Shown here: in pieces, positions 12,306 through 24,329 of the stretch
Position numbering within the stretch: the first letter of the stretch is position 1
Layout of the letters: each line of letters begins with the position of its first letter
From: Chrysoporthe austroafricana
Taxonomy: Eukaryota; Ascomycota; Sordariomycetes; Diaporthales; Cryphonectriaceae
NCBI GenBank assembly: GCA_001051155.2
Contig: JYIP02000004.1
Coordinates: 2,598,383-2,662,382 of the forward strand
Reading direction: 5' to 3'
Length of the DNA: 64,000 nt
Program-made: the position numbers and the translations under genes
Notes under the pieces: model-generated
Database searches by the model: none
What the model saw: only the letters and a program-made list of their open reading frames with translations
What the model was told of the DNA's origin: nothing

Positions 12306-15077
12306 GAGACTTGCCTTGATGAGAGGCCAAGATGAAAGCTGTCCAATCAGCCTGCTGCTGTGGAGTGATGAGGCGCCTTCCTTGCTTCCTTTCCTATTAA
12401 GGAATTTGTCTTTTGTCGGTTGGGGTCGTGGCAGCCCAGGCTGCAACCGGAAGTTGGAATGCGGGAGATTGGCTGCAGTACAGATTGAGGGGGACAAAAA
12501 GTGATGAGAGTGTGGAGGCAGACCTTCCTTTACTTTTCTTCCTTTCTTAAAAATTCTTTTTTCCCTTTTTCTGGTGGATTCCGGCGATGATTTTGGCGGG
12601 CTTGTCGTTGCTGGGCGTCGAGATCAACAACACGAAGATGGGCGCGAGATCTAAACTTGACGTGCGGGATGCGGGTTGCGCCGTCGTGGACGTGCAGGTT
12701 GGGCCTGTAGTGCAGACAATGATATAGTGCCGTTGGATGCCTTTGTCTGCAGTACCACAGCAGGTATGGGGCTGAGATCTGGGCCTGGGGTTGGGCCTGG
12801 GTCTGGGTCTGGGGGCGGGCTGTGGACGACAGGTCGCAGGCTCTCACAACAGCAGCGGCAGCGTCGGCGGCAGTAGCAGTAGCAGCGGCAAGCTTGTGGG
12901 AAAAATCACCCGGGGGGCGGGCGTGGTCTTCTATATCTGAGGTGTCCTATTTTTATAATCGCGTGGGACTGGCCCCAACCGTTACTTCCCTGCTCCTCGC
13001 CGGCTGATTTGGGGTTAGCGCACGAGCCATCCCCTGTTCCCGTGTCTGCCACTCTTCCACTTTGGAGACCAGAGCACCTGCAGACGTCCGAATTTTTCAT
13101 GGCTTGGCCTCTGTCGCCATCACGTCTTTCCCTCCCCTCGCATCTTCCCCAATCTTTCTCTCGTCCATGTGGCCCTGCCTGATGATTAGTCGATGATATC
13201 CACAGTGGCAGCATACCGTAGAAGCCTGCACGCTCCAGCTTGCCTAGTGCCTGTTGCATCTGCTTCATCGTCCCTGCCCTTCCGATCCCAGCCTTCAAAG
13301 ACGATCTTGACTCGGCCAGTGGTAACGCCAGAAAGGTCCGCATCGGCCAGCCGTCAAATTACGAATTTTCACCCATTCCATTTACCGAGATATGTGCACC
13401 TGTCTGCAGCTCTCTCCTTACGCACACACCCTGATGATTCCGGGCATCGTCCTGGGCTTCTAGTACTAGACACCCTATTCAAGACAGGCTGCGTCAGTCT
13501 CCCGCAGAGTGCCTCCCTCGCCCCGTGTTGCACGTGCTTCAGATCTGGGACACACCATCCAGGTTGCCTGCCTACCTTGCACTTGCAGCATTATGGCTGA
13601 CGAAATGCCACCCACGCGAGAGGCCACATATGTGCTTTCGCCAGCGCTTCTGCAGCCCACCCGCTGGCTTTCTCCAGCTTGATAAAACCGACTCTGCTGT
13701 TCGGAAGGAGCGAGACATTCGAGACTCATCAAGACTCGCAATCAGCAGCCAACAAGTGCCGCAGAGCTTCAGCCAAGCTGCCAAGGTCTCGCCGGGACAA
13801 GGCTGGTCTTCCGTCTTAGTCATCCCGGCCAGGCCCTCGATCCGCAGGGTCGCAGCAGAGCACATCCCTGCCCATACCCCATAGCTCTGCAGTAGTTACT
13901 TCTTTCCGTCTCAATGTCCAACGACAGCTTCTCATCGGTGGTGTCCAAGACGCTGGTTTCGCTCACAACGCCGCTTCTCTGGTTTTGGGGCCATGGTTCC
14001 TTCAAATCAATCGCTCTAGCATTCTTTTGGCGGACGGAGGCGCCGTGACAGTTTGCAGCATCCTAAGTCTGGATTGTTGCCTGCACTGGCCGTGACAATG
14101 ACGCATGCTCCGGCTCGTTCGGGACGTCGGCTAAGCAATATCGAAATCAGCCCGGGTGTGTTTTATCCAACACCCAGAACGCAAGGTTTACCGTCTTCGA
14201 TCAGATGCGAAAGGCGCCCGGGCCCGCGGAGACTATTCTAGGTCTCCTAAACCGTCAAGCTGCCAAGGCTGAGGAGGATGGCGAGGCTTGCTATCTGTAC
14301 AACTAATCATCTGGGGTCGTGGCCGAGTATAAGGCTGTTATCTGGCCGTGTCTCATCTCTATTACTTCCCAGCTATCATGGTAGGAAGACAGTGTCCCTA
14401 GATGTCGCAAGGGGGTGACCGATAGGCTATGACACAGTTGCGCAATATCTGAATGCCGCTGCTAGATCTATAAGAGCATGGCCTGGCTGGTCTTTGGCTA
14501 CCGTCCACCTTACCCGCCGATTCTTCAGCGCTGGGTTTCACGTGGCCGATCCCTGATAACCGCAGGCCATCCCAGTCTGCTCAACAGCACTTACTTCTTT
14601 TCATTTGGGAGGCTGTGGATGACGTGCTCGCGGGATATCACGGGATTGCAGTGGTTGATACGTGTTCAAAATGAGTTGAAGACAACCGACAACCTGGGAG
14701 ACAGAAGCACGAAATATGTTGAGGACAAAAGATGAAAAGCTAGAGATTACAGCGTTGCGGCGCATATGTTCGAAAGTGAAGGGCTGCGGACCACGGTCAG
14801 AGGACGTGGAGCGCAGGCTGCCGCGGCTGCTAAGGCCTGGTATACGATCACGGAATCCCCGTCAAGTTCAATGTTCCGGCTTCCCGTCCAAATTCCCCCA
14901 GATGCTTCTAGTTAGGCCAGCAAACATCTATGGTTCGAATAATGCGGTTGGAATAATTGAAACCTGGACTGGTAGTAGGCGCATCGCCCAAGCTGAAGCC
15001 GATATCAAGGGTCGTAGCTTATGTCAGCAGTCTCCGAAGAAAGGCCCCGCAGCTACTCAACCCCGGCCAAGCGGCCG

Positions 15078-15182
15078 TCGCGTCGCGTACCTGACTTGCA
15101 ACACCCACCTGTCTGACAGCTTCGACAAATCTCCTCGAGCGCACCCTGCCGCGCCAATACTTCTGCCGCAGTCGTGACGCGT
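15078..15182 (+). promoter_or_regulatory. MluI cell-cycle-box-like sites before SMC3
   Basis: Two overlapping TCGCGT copies (15078-15083 and 15083-15088) and a perfect ACGCGT (15177-15182) lie 84-188 bp before the SMC3 ATG. A further ACGCG core is at 15241. ACGCGT is the MCB bound by the MBF factor, which drives G1/S transcription of replication and cohesion genes in yeasts. The clustering before a cohesin gene makes a regulatory role plausible. Function is inferred. Confidence 0.5.
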
Positions 15183-15265
15183 ATTGTAAATCGGACAGCC
15201 GCACAGTTTGAGTTGGAGTGTCTTTCGCTCGGCAGCTGCGACGCGCTGCTGCGTTGACCGGCAAG

Positions 15266-18200
15266 ATGTACATCAAGCAGATCATCATCCAGGGCTTCAA
15301 GAGGTTTGCGCGCGCCCCCAGCTCATGTGTCGCGGTCATCGCATACTGACACGGATCCACAGCTACAAAGATCAGACGATCATCGAGCCCTTTTCGCCCG
15401 GGACGAACGTGGTCGTAGGACGAAATGGCTCGGGCAAGAGCAACTTCTTCGCGGCCATACGATTTGTGCTGAGCGACGCCTACAACAACCTCAGCCGCGA
15501 GGAGCGCGCCGCCCTTCTGCACGAAGGTTCGGGCTCGGCCGTCGCCACCGCGTACGTCGAAGTTATCTTCGACAACTCGAAGCCCCATCGCCGGTTCACG
15601 ACCATCGACGAGGACGAGGTCGCCATACGGAGGACAATCGGGCACAAGAAAGATGAATACTCCGTGGACAAGAAGGTCTGGTCGAAGAAGGAGGTCATGC
15701 AGCTGCTCGACACGGCGGGTTTCTCGAGGACTCAGCCGTTCTACATCGTACCGCAGGGACGCGTGACGGCCCTGACCAACATGAAGGAGAAGGACCGCCT
15801 AAACCTACTCAAGGAGATCGCGGGCACTCAGCTGTACGAGGACAAGCGTGCCGAGTCGCTGAAGATTATGCACGAGACGAATAACAAGAGGGAGAAGATC
15901 GACGAGCTGCTGGCATATATCAAGGAGCGTCTGAGCGAGCTAGAGGAGGAGAAGGAGGAACTCCGAGGATTCCAGAGTGCTGACAGGGAACGGCGTTGTC
16001 TGGAATATGCGTACTACTATCAACAGCAGATGGCCGCCGAGACTCTTCTTGAGGAACTCGAAGTGGCAATGAAGGACGGTGGCGAGAACGACTCGGAGCA
16101 ACGCGTGGCATTGACAAGAGGAGAGAGAGCCATTGCGGAATTGGAATCCAAACTCAGCTCCTTGCAGCAAAATCTGAACCTGCTGAGGGTGGAGCGCCGC
16201 CAGCTCGAAGAGGACCGGCGCGAAAGCGCAAAGGCCCGCGCAAAGGCCGAGCTCAAGGTCAAGAACCTCGCTGACAGTCAGTCATCCCGAGATCAGGCTA
16301 AGCGGCAACATGACAAGGAGCTAGAGGTGGTCAGAAAAGAAATTAAGGTCAAGGAGGCAGAGCTTAAGAAGCTCACCCCCGAATACGAGAAGCGCAAGAT
16401 GAAGGAGGACGACGCCAAGAGAGCACTTGATATCGTCGAGAATAGCAGGACGCGTCTCCTCAATAAGCAGAGTCGTGGGGCCCAGTTCAAGACCAAGGCC
16501 GAACGAGACAACTTCTTGCAAAAGGAGGTCAATGAGCTGAACCTTACTATCGCCAAGCAAAAGGCGGTCTTTGTTGATGCTGAGGAAGAGGTGCAGCATG
16601 TCAAAGCTTCGATCCAGCAGATGGAGCAGGAGATCGCGGACCTTCGCGGCCAGCTTGAAAGCTGGGGCGGTGGCAGGCAAGCCATGATTGATCAAGTCGC
16701 CCAAGCACAGGAGACCCTCGACAATCTCAACGAAGAGAGAAAGAGGCTTCGTCGTGAGGATGACAAGCTCGATACGGTCCTCGCCAGGGCACGAGAAGAA
16801 AAGGATCGTGCGGAGCGCGAGCTCTCCCATGCCATGGACCATGCGACCGCTAGAGGTTTAGCTACGTTGCGTCAGCTCAAGATGGAGCAAGACATACCCG
16901 GGGCGTACGGAACTTTGGCCGAGCTTATGGAAGTTCCCGAGGCATATCGAATTGCTGTTGAACAGACAGCAGGCACCAGTCTATTCCACTACGTTGTCGA
17001 CAACGAGAGAACAGCAAGCACGCTCGCCACCGAGCTGTACAAGAGACATGGAGGCCGTATTACATTTATGCCTCTCGCGCAACTCAAGCCTAGAAAGGTC
17101 AATATGCCCCGCGCGAGCGACATCGTCCCCCTGATCAGTAAGATCGACTATGACCCACAGTTTGACGACGCCTTTCAACAAGTCTTCGGTAAGACGGTCG
17201 TAACGAACAATTTGCAAACTGGCAGCCAATACGCCAGGAGTCACAACGTGGACGCTATCACTTCTGACGGAGACATTATCAACAAGAGGGGTGTCATCTC
17301 CGGTGGCTTCATCGACTCACGCAAATCACGTCTGCAGGCGGTTTCGGCCGTCAATCAATGGCGTGACAAGCATGATGAGATACTGTCCAAGGCGAGGAGC
17401 ACTCAGAAAGAGATGGAGCAGAAAGACCAGCAAATTACTCATGCTCTGGGAGAGCTGCAAAAGAGAGAGTCAAATTTGCGTCGAGCTGATGGCGGTCTAG
17501 AGCCCCTCAAGATTGAATTGAGGCATAAGCAAAGCCAGCTAGAGCGCGCACGCGAACATCTCGATGCAGCGACGACCAGGAGAGACCAGGTGGACAGGAA
17601 CATGCACGATTTCGGTGGCATGCTCGAGAACCTTGAGCAGGAGCTAGCCTCCGATTTCAAGAAGGCGTTGACCGGGCATGAGGAGCAACAACTGGAGGAG
17701 CTTGCTGAGCGAGCACAACAGCTACAAAAGGAATGGAACGAGGCCGCTCAAGCTTGCAGAGAAGTGGGCACCCGAAAGGCAATCCTGGACACAGATCTGC
17801 GCCAAAACTTGCGACTCAAGGAAGACCAGCTGAGCAGCCTGGCTTTTGAGAACTCTTCCTCTGCGGATGGTGGCAACAGCTACGCTGACGCGCAGAAGGA
17901 GCTCAAAAAGATCCAGAAATCTGCTAAGGCCATCGAAACCAGACTGGAACAGAATGAGACCCAGACTGAGGAGGTTGGGAGTCAGATTACAGAGGTTGAA
18001 TCGACAATCGAGGGCAAACAGCAACAGTTGCAAGATCTTGCGCGACAGATTGAGAAGCACCAGAAGAGGATAGAGAAGAGCGCCCAGAGAAAACACCTCA
18101 TCACAAACGACATCGAAGAGTCCGCCAAAAACATCCGTGATCTCGGCGTTCTGCCAGACGAGGCCTTCACGAAGTTTGTCAAATTGAAGACGAACGAGAT

Positions 18201-18989
18201 CCACAAGAGACTTCGCGCGTGTAACGAGAAGCTCAAGAAGTACAAGCATGTCAACAAGAAGGCCTTTGAGCAGTACAACAGCTTCACATCCCAGCAGGAG
18301 CAACTGCTCAAGCGACGGGAGGAGCTTGATGCCTCGCAAGCCTCCATCGAGGAGCTCATTGCACATCTTGATGAACGCAAGGATGAGGCAGTGGAACGAA
18401 CATTCAAGCAAGTCTCCAAGGAATTCGCTGAGATTTTCGAGCGCCTGGTTCCTGCGGGTCATGGCCGTCTGAGGATCGAGCGCAAGGCCGACAAACGCCG
18501 AGATGCAGAGGACTCGGATGAGGAGAACAAGGGGGGCAGTTACGAGAACTACACGGGGGTGAGCATCAATGTGTCATTCAATTCGAAGGTGATGGATGAG
18601 CAGCAGAAGATCCAACAGCTCAGTGGTGGTCAGAAGAGTTAGTCTACCTTCCCCTACGCACGTGCCATCCTATTTAAGCTAACATTTCGGCAGGTTTGTG
18701 CGCCCTCTGCTTGATCTTCGCCCTGCAGAGCGCAGAGAGTAGTCCATTCGTCATTTTCGACGAGGTTGACGCTAATCTCGATGCGCAATACCGGACGGCT
18801 GTGGCAGAGCTGCTACAGTCGCTATCCAAGGAGGCCGGCACGCAGTTTATCTGCACGACTTTCCGGCCTGAGATCGTCCATGTCGCGGACAAGTGTTATG
18901 GCGTGACTTTCCGCAACAAGTCGTCTGCCATCGGCTGCTATGACACGGAGGATGCCCTTGAATTCGTCGAGGGTCAGGCGCCGAGGTAG
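15266..18989 (+). CDS. SMC3: Cohesin subunit SMC3
   Basis: SMC3 pairs with SMC1 to form the cohesin ring that holds sister chromatids together. The model joins 15266..15303, 15363..18637 and 18694..18989 (introns of 59 and 56 bp), giving 1,202 residues, the usual length. Visible parts in order: N-terminal ATPase half with Walker A GRNGSGKSN (32-40); the conserved Lys pair KK at 108-109, the site acetylated by Eco1 in yeast and human SMC3; long coiled coil; hinge (about 520-675, including GVISGGFIDSRKSRL); return coiled coil; signature LSGGQKS (1099-1105); and Walker B ending FVIFDEVDANLD (about 1123-1134). The second intron splits the Ser codon of the signature motif. The first 12 codons form exon 1, so the true ATG is 15266 and not an upstream codon in the open frame starting at 15208. 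Confidence 0.97.
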
Positions 18990-19507
18990 TACGGGCTTTT
19001 GGTAGAGCACTATGCTGGAGTGTGCTAATGTGGACGACTTCGCTTCTATTGCATGAGTCATGACACCGATCGGAATAGGGGATTCAAGGCGGTATTTTTT
19101 GCTTGGTTGTATAATTACACGGTGCCGAGGGATACAGTGGGGGTTGCTCACATATGACAGCCCAATCACATGCGTTCTCTGTGAATACCAAAACTGATTT
19201 GCTGTGTGACGAACGGTTCTCGATGCGTCGCAAATTCTCGTGTGTCGGTGGCGTCCTCTAGGCTAGGTGGGCAGGCTATATTACCACAACTGCGAACGCG
19301 TTTTTCACGCGTCAGAGACATTGTCGACAATGAAACCAACTGGTGACGATGATCAATACAAATGCCATTCTTCTCATGATGTTCAAACAAGTAACGCCTC
19401 GCCATGATGAGCCCCTAAACGAGTGATAAGTAAGTGGGTATGCCCCAGTATCCGTGTTCTCGTCTCCTTGCTCCCGCATCTAGATGCCAATCCCTCCGGC
19501 CCCTCCT
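18990..19507. other. Convergent 3' region of SMC3 and the GPI-protein gene
   Basis: This 518 bp between two gene 3' ends contains no supported gene. Two perfect ACGCGT sites at 19296-19301 and 19307-19312 lie 11 bp apart, start to start. Confidence 0.6.
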
Positions 19508-20148
19508 CTACAAGTTCGCAATGACAGCCGCACCTCCAAACAGCGCGCCAATGCCCACAGCTGCCGTCCTGGCCGGCGCCGGGTTGCTCGTGCTGCTCGC
19601 GGCGGTCCCCGTGCCTGTGCCCGTGGCGGTCCCCGTGGCGGTCTCCGAGTTCCTGAGCGAGCTCACCTTGGCGCTCAGCGAGCTCGTGAGCCCGCTCAGC
19701 TCGGAGCTCAGGCTGCTCGCCACGCCGCCCGTCGCCGTCGCGAGCACGGAGCTGATGGAGCTCACGCGGCTGGCAGCGTCGCTCGTCACGCTCGCGACCT
19801 CGGAGCTGATGTCCGACAGCCGGCTAGAGACGTCGGAGAGGAGGGACGAGGTGATAGTCAGGCCGTGCTCGGACGTGAAGGCTGAGGCCGCCGAGGCAGC
19901 CGCCGAGGTCAGCCCGCCGACGGCGGACGAGACGCCGCTCTCTGCCGAGGAGAGAACGTCGGTGGCAGTCTGCAGAACGCCGCCCGGGTCGGCGCTGGAC
20001 TCGACGGAGGTCGCGTCGGCGATTTCCTGGGCCTGATGGGGGAGGTCAGTAAGATGTTCGAGGGGAGAGATTGGCCCATGACACAAGAGGGGCTGGAACG
20101 CACCGAGACTGCCGCCACGAAGGTGAGGAGGATCGTGGATGGGCGCAT
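19508..20148 (-). CDS. Small Ser/Ala-rich secreted protein, probably GPI-anchored
   Basis: The model joins complement(19508..20032, 20104..20148): a 15-codon first exon (MRPSTILLTFVAAVS), a 71-bp intron (GTGCGT...ATCAG) and exon 2, for 189 residues. The start gives a classical signal peptide, probably cleaved just before AQEIADATS. The body is dominated by Ser, Ala, Thr and Val with regularly spaced hydrophobic residues (for example SSLLSDVSSRLSDISSEVAS), low in charge and without Cys pairs. A Thr/Gly stretch (TATGTATGTGTGT) precedes a Ser-Asn region (about 162-165) and a hydrophobic tail ending GALFGGAAVIANL. That arrangement fits a GPI-anchor signal. A cell-wall or plasma-membrane mannoprotein is inferred. 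I recognise no specific family. Confidence 0.75.
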
Positions 20149-21383
20149 TTTGAAAGGGCGTTCTCCTTATGTCGAGATTGGCGTGTGGAATAGTTTCACG
20201 CCCGTGGGTTCAGTTCAGGCCGCTGGGGGGTCGGACAGTGACAGGCGATATGAAGATAAAGACCCTTTCCCGCTGTTTTATTCTCAAGAGCAGGGCATCA
20301 CGGTGTAGCACAGGCAGAACCCGATAGGGGTCGCGTGCCCTTTTGTACCTTGGAGGCCAATGTCGATCCATGGCTGAGAGGCTCCACATGAAAATGGGAG
20401 GAAGGTCGTAGATCCCGTGCAGGCGACTTGGAGCAAGGGAGCAAGACCCTGGCAGGATGGCCGTTTCAAGTTGTGCAAGTGGATTCTATTGTAGGAGTAC
20501 AAGCGTACCAAGTATATACACGAGCTTGCCTCGCCGTCATCGCGGGCAATCCGTATTTTGTCAATACCGCCGTGGACGTGGGAGCTGGGGTCGCACAAGG
20601 GAGGCAAACCGGCAGCCGGAGATGGCGACAGCTACTGCACTACGGCTGAGCCTACCTATTACCTAGGCTAGATTGCTCGCTCGGGGGAAAATATGGGCAA
20701 CTATAGGGTAGCAAAGGTGCTTGCTATTGTGCTATGCAAGATCAACGTGGATGACTGAAGGATTCTTTGTGAGGAATCACCGGGACTGTCACCTCCAAAC
20801 CTCCGATCTTCCCAGATATCACACGAGGCTTGCCTGTCAGCATGAGGCCAATGCCGTGATTGGCTGGTCGGTACTGACACGCCTGTGGGTCTGTGGCTGA
20901 GAGCACTCGACCTCTATGCCGCCTATGCCGTACTTGACCATCCGGGCGCGCCGGACGGACACCGACTATCATCATTTCCCCGAACTGCCCAATATGGACT
21001 CGCTTGCCAATCCGCTTCCTCCAGCTGACGGTGTGAGGCGCAGACCTGATGGTAACAAAAAGCGAAGCTGTTTGGTCAGAGACCAAGAGTTACACGAATT
21101 CCTGGACAACCTGAAGCACACAGTCGGAAAGTTACATTGAAATCCCGATGTACGACTGCATCTATCCTCTGCAGAAGCCGAAATATGATATGTGCTAGGC
21201 GCAGGTTGCATTTATACATCGAAATGTGCCTGAATGCGTTGATGCTGCTGCTAAGAGCAGAGGTCCGTGCAGCGCCAAGAAGTTTGACAGCGTAACTTTG
21301 GAAATGCTTATTCTTGCAGCGTGCGGTCCAGGCTTCACACCCTACTAGAATGTCCGTATGGGGCCAATTCCTTCAAACACTGC
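20149..21383. other. Intergenic region between the GPI-protein gene and AVO1
   Basis: This 1.2 kb holds the promoter of the GPI-protein gene and the 3' UTR of AVO1. Only short open frames without recognisable products are present. Confidence 0.6.
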
Positions 21384-23994
21384 TCACTGGTTGGGAGGGA
21401 TGCCCTTTTTGACCGTCGTCACGATATCAGCAGCCTCGTCCGAGTTTTTGGCCTCAAAATCGTATCGCTTGGACTCGTTCTCCCGATAGATGACGAACTG
21501 TTACGTTGACCGTCAGAGAAACCTTCAGTGCTTGGGGCAACAGAAAAGAATTGTGGTGTACCTTGAACTGTGAAGGATGTCGTCTCGACAATTTGCACCC
21601 AATGACATTGCTGAAGTGCACCGTCGTAGTCTTGCTGCTGCTGTCCGTTACAGCTTTCCCGTTCGACGACGGGATGATGTGAATATACTCGCCGTCAATG
21701 ACGAACAAGCGTTCATTCAACCCCGCGAATCGCATGGTCTGTTTGCGCCACACAATGAACCGCTTGTAGTTGCTGTTTCTGTTCAGCTCCTCCTGAGCCA
21801 TTGCCTCCTTGGCCAGGGGGTGAATGCCTTTCGCTTTCGCCGTTTTCTTTCCTACCACGCCCATCTCAGAGAAAAGCAAACGTGTCGCAGGTGAGTGCCC
21901 AACTGGAGACTGACTGAGCGTCGGGTCTCCAAAGCGCCTCTTGTGCAGCTCAAGATCCTGCATGGCACCAATCGCCGACACTGGCCGGTCCAGTAAGGCC
22001 ACGGCCCCGGAATTAGGAATCTTGAGAATGTGGAAGTTCTTATCAAGGTTGCGCTTGCGGCAAACAAGCTCCAGCACTTCCTCAATATACATGTCCGTCG
22101 TCGCATCGACCGTCACCATCTGTCCCGGGGCAGCCTCCGGCGTGAGAATATGAATGCGCAGGAATTTGTGCTGGCCCCTTGTAGTATTGCTCGTCGTGGC
22201 CTGTGGTCGTGGGATGTCGAGCATGTTCGGACCAGGGCGATACACCGTATTGAGCACCGGGTTATGACGCCCCGTACTTGATGTGAACGTTGGTGGCGCT
22301 GTTGCAGCTTCTAGCAGCGCTGTGTTAGGCTGAGGAGGATCCTCTTCATTAGGTGTCTCAGCAGCAACCTCTTCTGAGAATTGTGGGGTCAAGGCCTTAT
22401 TGGTCTCGAATTCATCCTCTGAGGCTGGCACTAGGGCAAAGTCGTCGTAGATCTTCGTGTTGGCCCTGCCTCTGCCAATCCTGGGCATGGCGGCTGTCGG
22501 CCGGGCTCCTTCATTCTTATTATTTGATGTGGTGACGAACTGTGAAAGTGGTTTGGTGCGCTCCAAGGGAGGGAAGTCGTCGTCCACTTCTCCACCCTCC
22601 TCAACCATCTTCAAGGTCCACCAGTTCAGATTAAGCTTGTCACTGGGCAATGCTGGCTCACGCTTCTCCTCATTATACCTCCAGAGGGAAAGACCAATGA
22701 GGTCAGCTACATTGACGGGGCGGTCAGCAGCATTGTCGTCGCGTGTGATTCTCCGGATGAGCACCTCGAATGGCTTGTACGGCTGGTCGGAGTATGGACT
22801 GTAGATGCGAATCATGAGTGGACTGGACTCGCCCTTTCCGGAAAGTGCAGCGAAGCTCTCGAATGGTGTGGCCGGCTTGGTTTTCTTGGCGTTGAGAGCT
22901 TCAGATATCAAGCTCTTGGGCTGGACCATACTGATAGGCCGAATAGTGCTTGTCGGCCTCCTTGGAGGTAGATCACCAACGACCTGTGTAGGAGGTGGCA
23001 TCTGTGATCTCCTGATGGTCGACTGCCGCCTGAACTCCCGGGGTGGGGTCCCGACGAGCTGGTGCGAAGGGGACATGTTTGTCAATGGTGGTTTCTCCAA
23101 ATCTCCAGCTAGGATGGACGCGGACTCAATGCTCTCGTTGAATGCTGATGACATGTCCGAGGCATCGGAGTCTTCCTCCTCCTCCTCAAGAAGATCGCTA
23201 TGTTGTCTGTTGACGCCCACAGCAGGTTCCGACTTGTTGAGGTTAGTCTGTATCCGAACAGCCTTTGCCGCAGCTCGGGCCGCATCCCTATGCCTCTGAT
23301 ATCCACTAGCTTCCAACTCGTTCTCCGATGATACCTCACTGCTGGTCACAGTATCACGTCTTGCCCGCTCTTTCACCGTCTCCAGTGCAGACTGCGAGCC
23401 CCGGCGTGGTGGAGGTCGAGGGGAACTGGCAGATGTTGCCTGCCGCAATGTAGACGATTGCAAAGGTGAAGAACCAGAACGATTCCGAACAGGCATCTTT
23501 GCAAATTTTATCTGCTGAGCTGCCCTCTCGGCCTCCTCGTCGCTCTCGTCGCTGAGGTCACTGCTGTCCTCCTCTTCCATCTGCTCCCGACGGCGCCTCC
23601 TCTTAGTCGCGATGCCAGGGCCAACGGTATCATTGCCCCCTCCGGTGAGCATGCCACCTTCCTCTGGTTCATCCTCAAGAGTCAAGCCCAGTCGACGAGG
23701 GGCTTGGAAGTATTCGGAGGGGACAGCGGCGGGGATCTCAGGAGAGTGCGTCCGCTTGATGAGGGAGGGGTTAGCGCGCCATCCTGCGGCCTTGAAGGGA
23801 GCTGAGCTCAGAAAGTTCTCGTTGAGGGTGATCAACCGTTCACCGACACCATCAGCAACCTCGGTCAAGTAGCTGGCCCTGAGCTGGTACGAGACCAGAC
23901 TGGAGAGCGGTGGTCAGTACCCGTTCACATGTCAGTTGCATGGGGCGGGGCGTGCGATGCGATGTACGTACTCTTCTACCTGGAGGACAGACAT
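21384..23994 (-). CDS. AVO1: TORC2 subunit Avo1/Sin1
   Basis: Sin1/Avo1 is the TORC2 subunit that recruits AGC-kinase substrates and targets the complex to the plasma membrane. The model joins complement(21384..21497, 21562..23899, 23972..23994): introns of 72 and 64 bp, 824 residues. The first exon gives MSVLQVE, joining to DLVSYQLRASYL, the conserved Sin1 start. Next come a long disordered Ser-rich region and the CRIM domain (about 365-500, beginning LMIRIYSPYSDQPYKPF). A Ras-binding-like ubiquitin fold follows (about 585-660, HKFLRIHILTPEAAPG), then a C-terminal PH domain (about 712-818). The last exon restores the final PH strand and helix (FVIYRENESKRYDFEAKN); without this splice the frame would end in unrelated sequence. 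The GTACAC donor of the last intron is weak. The gene is head to head with the PRCC gene. Confidence 0.93.
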
Positions 23995-24329
23995 TGCGAT
24001 ACCACTGTCTAAGGGGGTTGGAAGGAGTTCTGGACTTCATAGTTCACGAAAAGGAAAGTTGTAGAAGGAGACCTGGAGGCCGTTACGGTCCAGCCATAAC
24101 TTCTTGACGAGGAAGCCTTACGTAGGGGATGGGGAGATGCAGTGACGAGGTTTGGGTTGGTGAGTGGACGAGACTATGCCTAGCCAGTTGCTGATCCCTG
24201 TCTGTCGCGGGGTGTTCAGGGGTCTAGGGTGGGCAGCCTTCTGTGCCTGCCGGGCTCTCTTCTTGTAGCTGCACAACCTCACCTCGCCGCTATGCATCAC
24301 CATTCACTCATTTACAACACACTCTCAAG
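23995..24329. promoter_or_regulatory. Shared divergent promoter of AVO1 and the PRCC gene
   Basis: Only 335 bp separate the two start codons, which face away from each other, so both promoters and 5' UTRs must lie here. No TATA box stands out. Confidence 0.6.

Larger units (their letters stand above)
11992..15265. other. Long divergent intergenic region between MOT1 and SMC3
   Basis: This 3.27 kb holds the MOT1 promoter at one end and the SMC3 promoter at the other. Several open frames of 60-150 codons exist on both strands, but none has a recognisable protein, splice-consistent extension or coding-like composition. A pentanucleotide repeat (12271-12305) and MCB-like sites (15078-15182) are listed separately. 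The middle could hold a non-coding transcript, but nothing seen proves it. Confidence 0.6.

Noticed and set aside
14930..14945. GGTTCGAAT, a tRNA B-box-like match
   Set aside because: No A box at the right distance and no cloverleaf could be folded by eye.
15208..15362. Upstream part of the open frame leading into SMC3
   Set aside because: It reads through intron 1 in a frame different from exon 1. The conserved MYIKQIIIQGFK start is at 15266.
17722..18462. 246-codon minus-strand open frame within SMC3
   Set aside because: It is the antisense shadow of the SMC3 coiled coil; the product is Leu-rich for that reason.
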